Source of the DNA: Clostridium sp. CAG:413
GTDB taxonomy: Bacteria; Bacillota; Clostridia; Oscillospirales; Acutalibacteraceae
Assembly: GCA_000431775.1 (NCBI GenBank)
Contig: FR888206.1
Coordinates: 89,514 to 98,308, forward strand
Direction of reading: 5' to 3'
DNA: 8,795 nucleotides
The notes below the pieces were generated by a model that saw only the letters and a list, made by a program, of their open reading frames with translations, was not told the DNA's origin and did no database searches. Both the position numbers and the translations under genes were made by a program. Below are positions 1-6,443 of this stretch, one piece after another; positions within the stretch are counted from its first letter, which is position 1, and every line of letters begins with the position of its first letter.

Positions 1-235
1 TGTAGGGAACAAGAGCAACCTGACGAGCACGCTTGATAGCGGTGGTCAGCTCACGCTGATGCTTTGCACAAGTGCCGGTGACACGGCGGGGAAGGATCTT
101 TGCTCTGTCGGAAGTGAATTTGTTGAGCCTTGCAACGTCCTTATAGTCGATGCACTCGACCTTCTCTACGCAAAAGGCGCAAACCTTCCTGCGACCCTTT
201 TTGTTGGGTCTTCTGTCGCTTTTATCGTAAGCCAT
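1..235 (-). CDS. rpsR: 30S ribosomal protein S18, 3' end cut by window edge
   Basis: Small-subunit ribosomal protein that pairs with S6 on the platform of the 30S subunit. The minus-strand frame from ATG at 235 gives 78 residues and runs off the left edge without a stop. S18 proteins are usually about 75-90 residues, so little is probably missing. The core reads as S18 (RRKVCAFC near residues 15-22, then [21 protein letters not shown] and KHQREL). It has Cys19-x2-Cys22 and Cys56-x2-His59, the pattern of the zinc-binding (C+) form of S18. A strong AAGGAGG site lies at 244-250, eight bases before the ATG. It is the third gene after rpsF and ssb, 37 bp behind ssb, and is probably co-transcribed with them. 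Identification is from recognisable sequence; zinc binding is inferred. Confidence 0.96.
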   Translation of the reverse strand, partial: MAYDKSDRRPNKKGRRKVCAFCVEKVECIDYKDVARLNKFTSDRAKILPRRVTGTCAKHQRELTTAIKRARQVALVPY

Positions 236-272
236 GGATTAAACCTCCTTTTTCAGTTTGTGGATCGGGCGA

Positions 273-710
273 TCAGAACGGGAGATCGTCCTCAGGTATC
301 TCTTTGAAGTCACCTTCGTCTGCGTTGGAGTAAGAGGGGGCGGGCTGAGCGGCGGCGTAGCCGTCATTTCTCTGAGCCGTGCCTGTTTCACTCTTGGAGC
401 CGCAGAAGTTTGCGTTATCGACTACGATCTCAACGGCCTTTCTCTTGTTGCCGTTCTTGTCCTCGTAGGTTCTGGTCTGGATGTAGCCTTGGATGGCTAT
501 CATCGAGCCCTTGCGGAAGTATTTGCAGATGAATTCTGCGTTCTGCCTCCATGCGATAACGTCGATGAAATCCGTCTGGCGCTCCTCGCCCTGGCGGGCA
601 AAGCGGCGGTCAACGGCGACGGTGAAGGATGTGACCGAGATTCCCGATCCTGTGGTGCGAAGCTCGGGGTCTGCAACGAGTCTGCCCATAATAACGGCAC
701 AGTTAAGCAT
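273..710 (-). CDS. ssb: Single-stranded DNA-binding protein
   Basis: Coats single-stranded DNA during replication, recombination and repair and recruits partner proteins. It is 145 residues, slightly short for the family. Residues 1-105 form the OB-fold: it begins MLNCAVIMGRLVADPELR, has FTVAVDR near 29-35, FIDVIAWRQNAE near 48-59 including the conserved Trp, and GSMIAIQGYIQTRTYEDKNG near 68-87. A flexible Gly/Ala/Pro/Ser/Asn/Gln linker follows (about 105-135), then the acidic tip ending DDLPF, the docking peptide for SSB partners. The AAGGAGG site overlaps the TAA stop of rpsF and lies about 7 bases before the ATG, so translation may be coupled to S6. Position between rpsF and rpsR is the standard bacterial arrangement. 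Confidence 0.97.
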   Translation of the reverse strand: MLNCAVIMGRLVADPELRTTGSGISVTSFTVAVDRRFARQGEERQTDFIDVIAWRQNAEFICKYFRKGSMIAIQGYIQTRTYEDKNGNKRKAVEIVVDNANFCGSKSETGTAQRNDGYAAAQPAPSYSNADEGDFKEIPEDDLPF

Positions 711-722
711 TACAAGACCTCC

Positions 723-1013
723 TTAGTTTTTCTTGACAATGAGAGAACGAAGGACGCCGTCCGTGATCTTGAAGATACGGTCAAGCTCTGCCGGGAATTC
801 GGGAGCAGCCTGATAGTTGAAGAGAACGTAGTATCCCTCGGGCTCGTCGTTGATAAGATAAGCGAGTTTGCGCTTACCCCACTCATCAACGCTCTCAAGA
901 GTGCCGTTCGCCTCGATCAGGGCCTTGAACTTCTCGACAAGGGGCTGTGCGGCTTCTTCGCCGTTGGCAACTGAAAAAACCACCATTGTCTCGTAGCTGT
1001 TGTTTGCTGACAT
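723..1013 (-). CDS. rpsF: 30S ribosomal protein S6
   Basis: S6 binds 16S rRNA together with S18 during 30S platform assembly. The protein is 96 residues, the usual size. Recognisable blocks are YETMVVFSVANGEEA near 7-21, EWGKRKLAYLIND near 44-56, GYYVLFNYQA near 60-69 and the C-terminal LDRIFKITDGVLRSLIVKK. The open frame extends upstream to 1061, but the added 16 residues would translate the leader hairpin and the Shine-Dalgarno site itself. I chose the ATG at 1011-1013 because an AAGGAGGTG site lies at 1022-1030, about 9 bases ahead, and S6 proteins normally begin shortly before the YE motif. It is the first gene of the rpsF-ssb-rpsR operon. Confidence 0.96.
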   Translation of the reverse strand: MSANNSYETMVVFSVANGEEAAQPLVEKFKALIEANGTLESVDEWGKRKLAYLINDEPEGYYVLFNYQAAPEFPAELDRIFKITDGVLRSLIVKKN

Positions 1014-1102
1014 TCTTAAAGCACCTCCTTTTGGTCTTTGGCCACGGTGCATCCGTGGCAAGGATAAAATTGATTTTAATCCTGCTGCACATACTGCAAC
1101 GG
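1014..1102 (-). promoter_or_regulatory. rpsF 5' leader, candidate S6:S18 autoregulatory RNA
   Basis: The transcribed leader between the predicted start (about 1102) and the rpsF ATG is ~89 nt and visibly structured. One hairpin has 7-bp arms GCCACGG/CCGTGGC around a 5-nt loop (1041-1059) and contains CACCG on the minus strand (1045-1049). A second, AT-rich hairpin lies at 1062-1082, with 9-bp arms and a bulge. A known RNA motif in rpsF leaders of many bacteria binds the S6:S18 complex and exposes a conserved CACCG-like sequence mimicking the 16S rRNA site. Location and the CACCG fit that motif. However, in the simplest fold the CCG is paired rather than bulged, so assignment to the known family is inferred. 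Confidence 0.55.
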
Positions 1103-1108
1103 TTTTAT

Positions 1109-1137
1109 ATTATAGCAGACGGCAAAAATTATGTCAA
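1109..1137 (-). promoter_or_regulatory. Promoter of the rpsF-ssb-rpsR operon
   Basis: On the minus strand, TTGACA (1132-1137) and TATAAT (1109-1114) are separated by exactly 17 bp, a perfect match to the primary-sigma consensus. Transcription should start near 1102, about 90 nt before the rpsF ATG. A consensus promoter fits a ribosomal-protein operon. It is divergent from the uvrC promoter about 40 bp away. Confidence 0.9.
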
Positions 1138-1176
1138 GCCCGAATTTTAGAAATATTTAAACGACGGGCGGGTTTA

Positions 1177-1205
1177 TTGACTTTGCGGCGGGTACATGAT
1201 AAAAT
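1177..1205 (+). promoter_or_regulatory. Promoter of uvrC
   Basis: TTGACT (1177-1182) and TAAAAT (1200-1205) are separated by 17 bp on the plus strand. Each hexamer has one mismatch to consensus. A second TATAAT at 1206-1211 would need a 23-bp spacer, so it is less likely. The predicted start near 1212 leaves a short leader before the uvrC ribosome binding site. Confidence 0.7.
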
Positions 1206-1239
1206 TATAATGTAATAATATCGTCGGGAGGTGCCCCAA

Positions 1240-3090
1240 GTGAATGAAAAGCTGCCGATTCTCCGCAAGAAATCAATGAGCCTGCCGCTGAACCCCGGTG
1301 TTTATCTGATGAAAAACAAAAAGGGAGAGATAATCTATGTCGGCAAGGCAAAGGCGCTCAAAAACAGGGTCAGCTCCTACTTCGGCTCGCAGAATAACCA
1401 CACCGTCAAGGTGCGTAAGATGGTCGATAATGTCGACGACTTCGACTATATCCTCTGCGACAGCGAATTCGAGGCGCTGGTGCTCGAATGCTCGCTTATA
1501 AAGCAGCACAGCCCGAAATACAATATCCTGCTCAAGGACGACAAGGGCTATAATTATATCAAGGTGATAAACGGCGAATGGCGCAACTTCTCAGCCGTCA
1601 AGCAAAAACTGAACGACGGCGCGGAGTATATCGGGCCATACACCGGCTCATACGGCATCACGAACGCCGTCGCCGAGGCAAAGAAGCTGTTTCTTATCCC
1701 GCAGTGCTCAAAGCAGTTCCCAAGGGATTATAAAAAGAGCCGCCCGTGCCTGAATTTTTATATCGGTCAGTGCGCCGCCCCCTGCGCCGGCAAGATCACG
1801 ATGCAGGAGCATAACGAAGCCGTGGCGGCTGCGCTCGATTTCATTATGAACGGCTCAGGCGGAGCGATAGACAGGCTCACCGAGCAGATGCTCAAAGCCT
1901 CGGACGAGCTGGAATTTGAGAAAGCCGCGAAGCTGCGCGACCGTATAAACGCGCTCAAAAAGGTCACCGAGAAGCAAAAGGTCGTCGCCGCCTCGGTCGA
2001 GGAGCAGGATGTCTTTGCCGTGGTCGGCGCGCCTCACGGGGGTTCGCCCAAGGCCTGCCTCTCGGTGCTGAGATTTAAGGACGGCAGGCTATATGACAGC
2101 GAGCATTTCATAATCGACCTGCCCGAGGATATGCCCGAGGCGAGGCATGAACTTATCCGCAGCTATTATTCTATGCGCGATTTCGTGCCGAGGCGTATTG
2201 CCGTTGACGGCGAGGTCGAGGGCGGCGAGGTGCTCGGCGAGTGGCTCTCCTCCCTTGCGGGGCGGAAGGTCAATATCGTCGTGCCTCAGAAGGGCGAGCA
2301 GCATTCGGTGGTCGAGATGTGCCGCTCGAATGCGGCGCAGAAGCTGGCGCTCTATCTCGGCAGGGCGGGCAAAACCACCGCTGCTCTCGACGAGCTGGGC
2401 AGCCTGCTCGGGCTTAAAGCTCCGCCGGAGTATATAGAATCCTACGATATCTCCCACACGGCGGGCAGCGACAACGTCGCGGGCATGGTCGTGTTCCAAA
2501 ACGGCGTGCCATATAAAAAAGCATACAAACATTTCTCGATAAAGGGTTTCACGGGTCAGGACGATTACGCCTCCATGGCGGAGGTGCTTGACCGCCGCTT
2601 CGCCGAGTATTTTAAGAATAAAGACAGCGGCGAGGGCTTCGGTAGGCTGCCCGATCTGATACTGCTCGACGGCGGCAAGGGTCAGGTCAACGCCGTGCTG
2701 CCCGTGCTCGCAAAACACGGGCTTGATATCCCTCTTTTCGGCATGGTCAAGGATTCCCACCACCGCACCCGCGCCATAGCCCGCTCGGGCGACGAGCTTT
2801 TGCTGACCTCAAAGCGAGCGGCGTTCACGCTGGTTTCGACCATTCAGGAGGAGGTCCACCGCTTCTCGGTCGGCTACCACCGCTCAAAGCACGGCAAGGC
2901 TTCGCTCTCATCGTCGCTGCTTGCTATCGACGGCGTGGGCGAAAAAAGGTGTCGCGCGCTGCTGAAGCACTTCAAGACCGTCAAGGCGGTCTCGCAAGCG
3001 AGCGAGGAGGAGCTGGCAAAAGCTCCCGGCATGAATAAACCCGCCGCAAAGGCCGTTTTTGAGGCTTTTCACCCCGAAAAAACGGAATAA
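1240..3090 (+). CDS. uvrC: UvrABC excinuclease subunit C
   Basis: The dual-incision nuclease of nucleotide excision repair, which cuts on both sides of a lesion after UvrA/UvrB loading. It is 616 residues, normal for the family, and all domains are present in order. The GIY-YIG nuclease comes first (GVY at 20-22, YVG at 33-35, Arg43, then SEFEALVLECSLIK), for the 3' cut. A Cys-containing segment follows, then the UVR helix pair near 208-243 (DELEFEKAAKLRDR) that binds UvrB. The RNase H-like domain for the 5' cut has Asp403 in YDISH, Asp477 in LLDGGKGQ and probably His540 in EVHRF. Tandem helix-hairpin-helix motifs close it (about 562-612, DGVGEKRCRALL and APGMNKPAA). Start: the GTG at 1231 lies inside the GGGAGGTG ribosome binding site (1225-1232), so the GTG at 1240, about 9 bases after GGAGG, is preferred. 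It is apparently monocistronic. Confidence 0.97.
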   Translation: MNEKLPILRKKSMSLPLNPGVYLMKNKKGEIIYVGKAKALKNRVSSYFGSQNNHTVKVRKMVDNVDDFDYILCDSEFEALVLECSLIKQHSPKYNILLKDDKGYNYIKVINGEWRNFSAVKQKLNDGAEYIGPYTGSYGITNAVAEAKKLFLIPQCSKQFPRDYKKSRPCLNFYIGQCAAPCAGKITMQEHNEAVAAALDFIMNGSGGAIDRLTEQMLKASDELEFEKAAKLRDRINALKKVTEKQKVVAASVEEQDVFAVVGAPHGGSPKACLSVLRFKDGRLYDSEHFIIDLPEDMPEARHELIRSYYSMRDFVPRRIAVDGEVEGGEVLGEWLSSLAGRKVNIVVPQKGEQHSVVEMCRSNAAQKLALYLGRAGKTTAALDELGSLLGLKAPPEYIESYDISHTAGSDNVAGMVVFQNGVPYKKAYKHFSIKGFTGQDDYASMAEVLDRRFAEYFKNKDSGEGFGRLPDLILLDGGKGQVNAVLPVLAKHGLDIPLFGMVKDSHHRTRAIARSGDELLLTSKRAAFTLVSTIQEEVHRFSVGYHRSKHGKASLSSSLLAIDGVGEKRCRALLKHFKTVKAVSQASEEELAKAPGMNKPAAKAVFEAFHPEKTE

Positions 3091-3134
3091 GATTGATTTT
3101 TTTGAAAAAAGCGAAGTAATATCGAGAATTTGTC

Positions 3135-3164
3135 TTGACAATAGGTCGCCTTTAGTGCGATAAT
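3135..3164 (+). promoter_or_regulatory. Promoter of the rsmD-coaD operon
   Basis: TTGACA (3135-3140) and GATAAT (3159-3164) are separated by 18 bp, in the 130-bp gap between uvrC and rsmD. The predicted start near 3171 gives a leader of about 50 nt before the rsmD ATG. No convincing terminator separates it from uvrC, so read-through is possible. Confidence 0.7.
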
Positions 3165-3220
3165 AAATTGATTATAGGGTGGGAGTGCTTTTTGCCTCTT
3201 TTTCCCTTTGGAGGAACAAA

Positions 3221-3757
3221 ATGAGAGTAATTACAGGATCTGCAAGAGGCATGACCCTCAGAACTCTTGACGGCAGCGACGTGCGCCCCACGACCGATAA
3301 GGTCAAGGAGGCGGTGTTCAGCGCCATACAGTTTGAGATAGAGGGCAGGCGAGTGCTCGATCTTTTCGCCGGCTCGGGGCAGCTCGGCATAGAGGCGCTC
3401 AGCCGTGACGCAAAGGAAGCCACCTTTGTCGACGCAGATAAAAACGCAATAAAGATAGTTAAAGAGAATCTTGCCAAAACAAGGCTTGCCGACAGAGCCG
3501 CCGTCCTTCAGACGGATTCGATAGCTTTCCTTGGCATGACCGATAAGATATTCGACATTGCTTTCCTCGACCCGCCTTATCAGACGGGCTTGCTCCAGAA
3601 AGCGCTTTCACTTCTCGGCGGCCATATGGCTCAGGGCGGCATAGCCGTCTGCGAGCATCCGTTCGTCGAGCAGCTCCCCGATGAGCAGGGCGGGCTTGTC
3701 AAGCAAAAAGAATACAAATACGGCAAAGTCGCCGTCACGATTTACCGGAAGGAATGA
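3221..3757 (+). CDS. rsmD: 16S rRNA (guanine(966)-N2)-methyltransferase
   Basis: Transfers a methyl group from S-adenosylmethionine to N2 of G966 (E. coli numbering) of 16S rRNA in the 30S subunit. The protein is 178 residues, typical for RsmD. It starts MRVITGSARGMTLRT, has the family block RPTTDKVKEAVFSA at 22-35, the SAM-binding motif DLFAGSGQLGIEAL at 47-60, the acidic end of the next strand (VDAD near 70-73), and the catalytic motif DPPY at 117-120. The open frame extends back to a GTG at 3179, but the extension is not RsmD-like. The ATG at 3221 sits 6 bases after GGAGG (3210-3214). It is 4 bp from coaD; this rsmD-coaD pairing is common in Firmicutes. Confidence 0.95.
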   Translation: MRVITGSARGMTLRTLDGSDVRPTTDKVKEAVFSAIQFEIEGRRVLDLFAGSGQLGIEALSRDAKEATFVDADKNAIKIVKENLAKTRLADRAAVLQTDSIAFLGMTDKIFDIAFLDPPYQTGLLQKALSLLGGHMAQGGIAVCEHPFVEQLPDEQGGLVKQKEYKYGKVAVTIYRKE

Positions 3758-3761
3758 TCAG

Positions 3762-4259
3762 ATGAGAACAGCGCTTTGCCCCGGCAGCTTCGACCCGGTC
3801 ACCTGCGGCCACATTGATGTCATTCGCAGGGCTGCGAAGCTGTTTGACAGGGTAATAGTCGTCGTTATGATAAATTATCATAAGCCTAATAGCTGCTTCA
3901 CCGCCGAGGAGCGTGTAGAGATGCTCCGCCGCAGTCTTGCAGCCGACGAAAATGTAGAGGTCGATATGTACGGCGGCCTGCTTGCGGATTATGCCAAGCA
4001 AAAGGACGCCTGCGCGGTCGTCAAGGGCCTGCGGGCGGTCTCGGATTTTGAATACGAGTTCCAGCAGGCGCTTACAAATAAAAAACTCAACCCCGAGCTT
4101 GAGACGGTGTTTCTCACCGCCAATGCGGAGAATATGTATCTGTCATCGAGCGTTGTCAAGCAGGTGTGCGAATTCGGCGGAGATATCCGTGAATTTGTGC
4201 CCGCCGAGGTCTATGACAGCATTATAAGCAGAATTAAGGAAAGGAACAGATTTGCATGA
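3762..4259 (+). CDS. coaD: Phosphopantetheine adenylyltransferase
   Basis: Joins ATP and 4'-phosphopantetheine to form dephospho-CoA and pyrophosphate, the penultimate step of coenzyme A synthesis, in the cytoplasm. It is 165 residues, the usual length. Family marks are PGSFDPVTCGHIDVI at 7-21 with the nucleotidyltransferase Thr14-x-Gly-His17 motif, Lys41 in a variant NYHKPN segment, VKGLRAVSDFEYE at 87-99, and the YLSSSVVK nucleotide-binding motif at 126-133. The start is the ATG at 3762, with GGAAGGA (3748-3754) ahead of it overlapping the end of rsmD. Its stop overlaps the start of the next gene in ATGA (4256-4259), which indicates translational coupling. Confidence 0.97.
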   Translation: MRTALCPGSFDPVTCGHIDVIRRAAKLFDRVIVVVMINYHKPNSCFTAEERVEMLRRSLAADENVEVDMYGGLLADYAKQKDACAVVKGLRAVSDFEYEFQQALTNKKLNPELETVFLTANAENMYLSSSVVKQVCEFGGDIREFVPAEVYDSIISRIKERNRFA

Positions 4260-5029
4260 ATATCGAAAAATTACTTGATCAGATCGAGGATACTATCGAA
4301 GCGGGCTCAAAGATCCCCTTCAGCAATAAAATAAGCGTTGACGTTGAGGCGATAAGGACCGCTATCGAGGATATCAGGCTCGGCTTGCCCAACGAGATCT
4401 CGCAGGCAAGGGCGATAGTTGCCGACCGCAACAATATCCTTGTCAAGGCGAAGAACGAGGCCGTCAGCGCCGTCACCAGCGCTCAGGAGAAGTCAAGGGC
4501 GCTCGTATCGTCGGCGGAGGATAAGGTCAGGGATATCGTGCTCAAGACCGAGTCCTACACCAAGAGTAAGGTCGAGGAGGCCGAGGCTCAGGCGAAGCAG
4601 ATAATCAACGCCGCCAACGAGGATGCAAAGGTCATCAGAGCCAACGCTCAGCTCGAGGCCGCTGCAATGGTCGAGAACAGCGAGATAGTCATCCAGGCGA
4701 AGGCGACCGCCCAGACCCTCACCACCACTGCTCAGGAGGAGGCTGCCTCCACCATCGCGGGCGCAAAGGCTCAGGCGGAGAATATCGTCAACGCCGCCGC
4801 AGAGCAGGCGACAAGAACCATTGAGGACGCTCGCATCCGCTCCGATGACGCTATCGACAAGGCAAACAAGTGGTCGGCGGAGATAAGAATAGCCGCAGGC
4901 GACTTTATCGAGGATATAATGAAGACAGCCGACGAGGCTATCGCAAACAGCCAGCGTGAGATCCGCGCGGCAAGAGAAAATATTAAAAATGTTACCGGCA
5001 AGATCGAGAATCCCGGCGAGCAGCAATGA
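4256..5029 (+). CDS. Alanine-rich coiled-coil protein linked to coaD, function unknown
   Basis: A 257-residue soluble protein without signal peptide or membrane segment. Residues 1-65 form a distinct head (LLDQIEDTIEAGSKIPFS, later GLPNEISQARAIVADR). From memory this head matches a family found just after coaD in many Clostridia and usually labelled 'ATPase' or hypothetical. I see no Walker motif. Residues about 65-250 are an almost uninterrupted helix rich in Ala, Glu, Lys, Gln and Ile. Similar 11- to 14-residue units recur (for example AEAQAKQIINAA, ANEDAKVIRANA and AKAQAENIVNAAA), as in a long coiled coil or hendecad rod. Start is the ATG overlapping the coaD stop. A DivIVA-like or membrane-scaffold role is speculation from shape only. 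Confidence 0.85.
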   Translation: MNIEKLLDQIEDTIEAGSKIPFSNKISVDVEAIRTAIEDIRLGLPNEISQARAIVADRNNILVKAKNEAVSAVTSAQEKSRALVSSAEDKVRDIVLKTESYTKSKVEEAEAQAKQIINAANEDAKVIRANAQLEAAAMVENSEIVIQAKATAQTLTTTAQEEAASTIAGAKAQAENIVNAAAEQATRTIEDARIRSDDAIDKANKWSAEIRIAAGDFIEDIMKTADEAIANSQREIRAARENIKNVTGKIENPGEQQ

Positions 5030-5035
5030 CAAAAT

Positions 5036-5064
5036 GGCCCTCTGTTCGTAAAGAGCAGAGGGTC
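5036..5064. terminator. Shared hairpin terminator between convergent genes
   Basis: Arms GGCCCTCTG and CAGAGGGTC form a 9-bp stem with one G-T pair and an 11-nt loop, 6 bp after the coiled-coil gene and 10 bp before the stop of the convergent regulator gene. The T-runs are short on both sides (TT then A's on plus; ATTTTG on minus), so termination is probably bidirectional but only moderately strong. Confidence 0.65.
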
Positions 5065-5074
5065 TTAAAAATGC

Positions 5075-5509
5075 TTATTCGTCGATATCCGCCCAGAGGC
5101 CGGAGGCGTCCTCGATCATGACCACCTTGGCGTATTCGTTTATCGTCCTTTTTCTTATGCAGTTGCGATAGTAGGTCAGCAGCCGTTTCTCATCGTCCGT
5201 AAGAGGCAGATAATCCTCGTCGTCCTTCAGTGCGGCGCCGTTCGGGCTGCTGAATGCGGCGGATACGGGCTTCGGCTCCTGTGACACGGTGAAGCATGAG
5301 GCAAAGACGGTCAGCTCCACGCGGTAAAGCTCCGCAAGCTCGATGAGAGACTTCATGTCCGGCAGGCGGCCGCCCTCGTATTTAGTGTAGGTGGTGCGGT
5401 CGATATGCAGATAATCGGCAACCTGCTGCTGAGACAGCTCAAGGCCCTCGCGGCAGTTGCGCAGCAGCTTGCCAAGCCGCTTTTTGCCCTTGATATCCTG
5501 TTCTTTCAC
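5075..5509 (-). CDS. XRE-family helix-turn-helix transcriptional regulator
   Basis: A 144-residue DNA-binding protein, probably a repressor. Residues 12-67 are a Cro/C1-type helix-turn-helix: LGKLLRNCREGLELSQQQVA, YLHIDRTTYTKYEGGRLP, then SLIELAELYRVEL. A linker follows (70-100, Ser/Pro/Ala-rich). The short C-terminal helix region (LTDDEKRLLTYYRNCI, 103-118) resembles the LT-x-DEK-x-LL tail common in small XRE regulators. The start is a GTG at 5507-5509, five bases after GGAGGTG (5515-5521). It is divergent from the HAD phosphatase gene, and its promoter overlaps a 12-bp palindrome, which suggests autoregulation and perhaps control of the HAD-queT pair. Family assignment is firm; target and signal are unknown. 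Confidence 0.9.
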   Translation of the reverse strand: MKEQDIKGKKRLGKLLRNCREGLELSQQQVADYLHIDRTTYTKYEGGRLPDMKSLIELAELYRVELTVFASCFTVSQEPKPVSAAFSSPNGAALKDDEDYLPLTDDEKRLLTYYRNCIRKRTINEYAKVVMIEDASGLWADIDE

Positions 5510-5529
5510 CGTTACACCTCCGTTCGCCG

Positions 5530-5558
5530 TTGATACGGTTATTATACTATAGTATTTT
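5530..5558 (+). promoter_or_regulatory. Candidate promoter of the HAD-queT pair
   Basis: TTGATA (5530-5535) and TATTTT (5553-5558) are separated by 17 bp on the plus strand. It overlaps the oppositely oriented XRE promoter almost completely, so the two probably compete for polymerase. The -10 is weak (four of six), and CATAAT at 5559-5564 is an alternative -10 without a good -35. Confidence 0.45.
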
Positions 5559-5569
5559 CATAATTTGAA
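5541..5569 (-). promoter_or_regulatory. Promoter of the XRE regulator gene
   Basis: On the minus strand, TTCAAA (5564-5569) and TATAAT (5541-5546) are separated by 17 bp. The -10 is perfect and the -35 has four of six matches. A start near 5534 gives a leader of about 25 nt, consistent with the ribosome binding site at 5515-5521. Confidence 0.65.
5544..5555. promoter_or_regulatory. Candidate operator palindrome ATACTATAGTAT
   Basis: A perfect 12-bp palindrome between the divergent regulator and HAD genes. It covers part of the -10 hexamer of the XRE promoter and the 3' spacer plus first -10 bases of the opposite candidate promoter. A dimeric XRE protein bound here would block both. It is AT-rich, so chance occurrence near a TATAAT box is possible. 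No second copy was seen in this window. Confidence 0.45.
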
Positions 5570-5579
5570 GCATATGTGC

Positions 5580-5613
5580 AAAAACGGCACATTGAATCAT
5601 AAAAACGTCACAT
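5580..5613 (+). repeat. 13-bp direct repeat with 21-bp period in the HAD gene leader
   Basis: AAAAACGGCACAT (5580-5592) and AAAAACGTCACAT (5601-5613) differ at one base and start 21 bp apart, about two helical turns. The first copy is also the 3' half of a small hairpin, ATGTGC/GCACAT with a 7-nt loop (5574-5592). It lies in the predicted 5' leader of the HAD gene and could be a protein-binding site or RNA structure; function is not known. Confidence 0.5.
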
Positions 5614-5633
5614 CAAATAAAAGAGGCATCAGA

Positions 5634-6422
5634 ATGGAAAAAAGCAGTATTTTTGACAAGACAAAGTACTTCATCATCGACATGGACGGCACCTTTTATC
5701 TCGGAGGCAATATTATTCCCGGCGCCCCGGATTTCATAACGCGTTTGCGTGAAACGGGTCGAGATTTTTATTTTTTCACCAATAATTCCTCCAATAATGT
5801 GGAGGTCTGCCGCGCGAAGCTCGCCAAAATGGGCTTCCCCGTCGATGAGCAGAGGGTCATAATTTCCTCCCATGTGGCGGCGGATTATCTGAACCGCAAT
5901 TACGCGGGCAAGCGAGTCTATCTGCTCGGCAACGAGCGTCTGACTGCCGACCTTGCCGCTGCGGGGATAAACCTTGTCGAGGATGAGCCGGATATAGTCC
6001 TGCTCGGGTTTGACACCACTCTCACCTATGAAAAACTGCGCAAGGCCGTAAAATTTATCGACGGCGGCGCAACATATATTGCCACCCACCCCGACGTCAA
6101 CTGCCCGACCGAGGACGGCTATATGCCCGACACCGGCTCGATGATAGAGCTTTTCGCCGCTTCAACCGGCAAGCGCCCGCTTGTGCTCGGCAAGCCCATG
6201 ACCGCAACGGTTGATTACATCACCTCGATGCTCTCCTGCGACAGGAGCGAGCTGGCGTTCATCGGCGACAGGCTGGCGACGGATATCGCCATCGGCGCAA
6301 ATCACGGCATTCCCTGCGCCCTTGTCTACAGCGGCGTCACCACCCCCGAGGAATATGCGAAATCCGATATAAGGGCAAGCGTTGCCGTTGACAGCCTCGG
6401 CGAATTGACAAAATACCTTTAA
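5634..6422 (+). CDS. HAD-superfamily phosphatase, NagD/subclass IIA type
   Basis: Likely hydrolyses a small phosphorylated metabolite, such as a nucleotide or sugar phosphate, in the cytoplasm. It has 262 residues, as in NagD and 4-nitrophenylphosphatase relatives. All four HAD motifs are present: Asp16-x-Asp18-Gly-Thr (nucleophile and acid/base), FFTNNSSNN at 47-55, Lys187 in LGKP, and GDRLATD at 211-217 for magnesium. The cap between motifs II and III (VYLLGN, LLGFDTTLTYEKL, IATHPDVNCP) is the C2a type of the NagD branch, which fixes the subclass but not the substrate. The frame extends back to a TTG at 5565, but the extension covers the repeat-bearing leader. The ATG at 5634 follows AAGAGG (5621-5626) by 7 bases. 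queT follows after 21 bp, probably in the same transcript. Confidence 0.92.
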   Translation: MEKSSIFDKTKYFIIDMDGTFYLGGNIIPGAPDFITRLRETGRDFYFFTNNSSNNVEVCRAKLAKMGFPVDEQRVIISSHVAADYLNRNYAGKRVYLLGNERLTADLAAAGINLVEDEPDIVLLGFDTTLTYEKLRKAVKFIDGGATYIATHPDVNCPTEDGYMPDTGSMIELFAASTGKRPLVLGKPMTATVDYITSMLSCDRSELAFIGDRLATDIAIGANHGIPCALVYSGVTTPEEYAKSDIRASVAVDSLGELTKYL

Positions 6423-6443
6423 TATTATCACGGAGAACCCGAA

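Noticed and set aside
258..974. 238-codon open frame on the plus strand
   Set aside because: Antisense to ssb and rpsF, both unmistakable; the translation is not protein-like and no ribosome binding site precedes it.
1138..1169. GCCCG/CGGGC inverted repeat between the rpsF and uvrC promoters
   Set aside because: Only 5 bp per arm with a 22-bp spacer; easily expected by chance and not tied to either promoter core.
2089..2763. 224-codon open frame on the minus strand within uvrC
   Set aside because: Antisense to the catalytic domain of uvrC, His/Arg/Val-rich with no recognisable domain or start signal.
3052..3110. Terminator at the end of uvrC
   Set aside because: CCGTTTTT/AAAAACGG can pair across the last codons and a T-run follows, but the T-run is 12 nt away and the loop is long, so it does not resemble a working intrinsic terminator.
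6423..6443. preQ1 riboswitch before queT
   Set aside because: Looked for because of the gene's family, but the gap is only 21 nt and holds just a GGAG site. The leader of the upstream HAD gene also lacks the preQ1 aptamer pattern.
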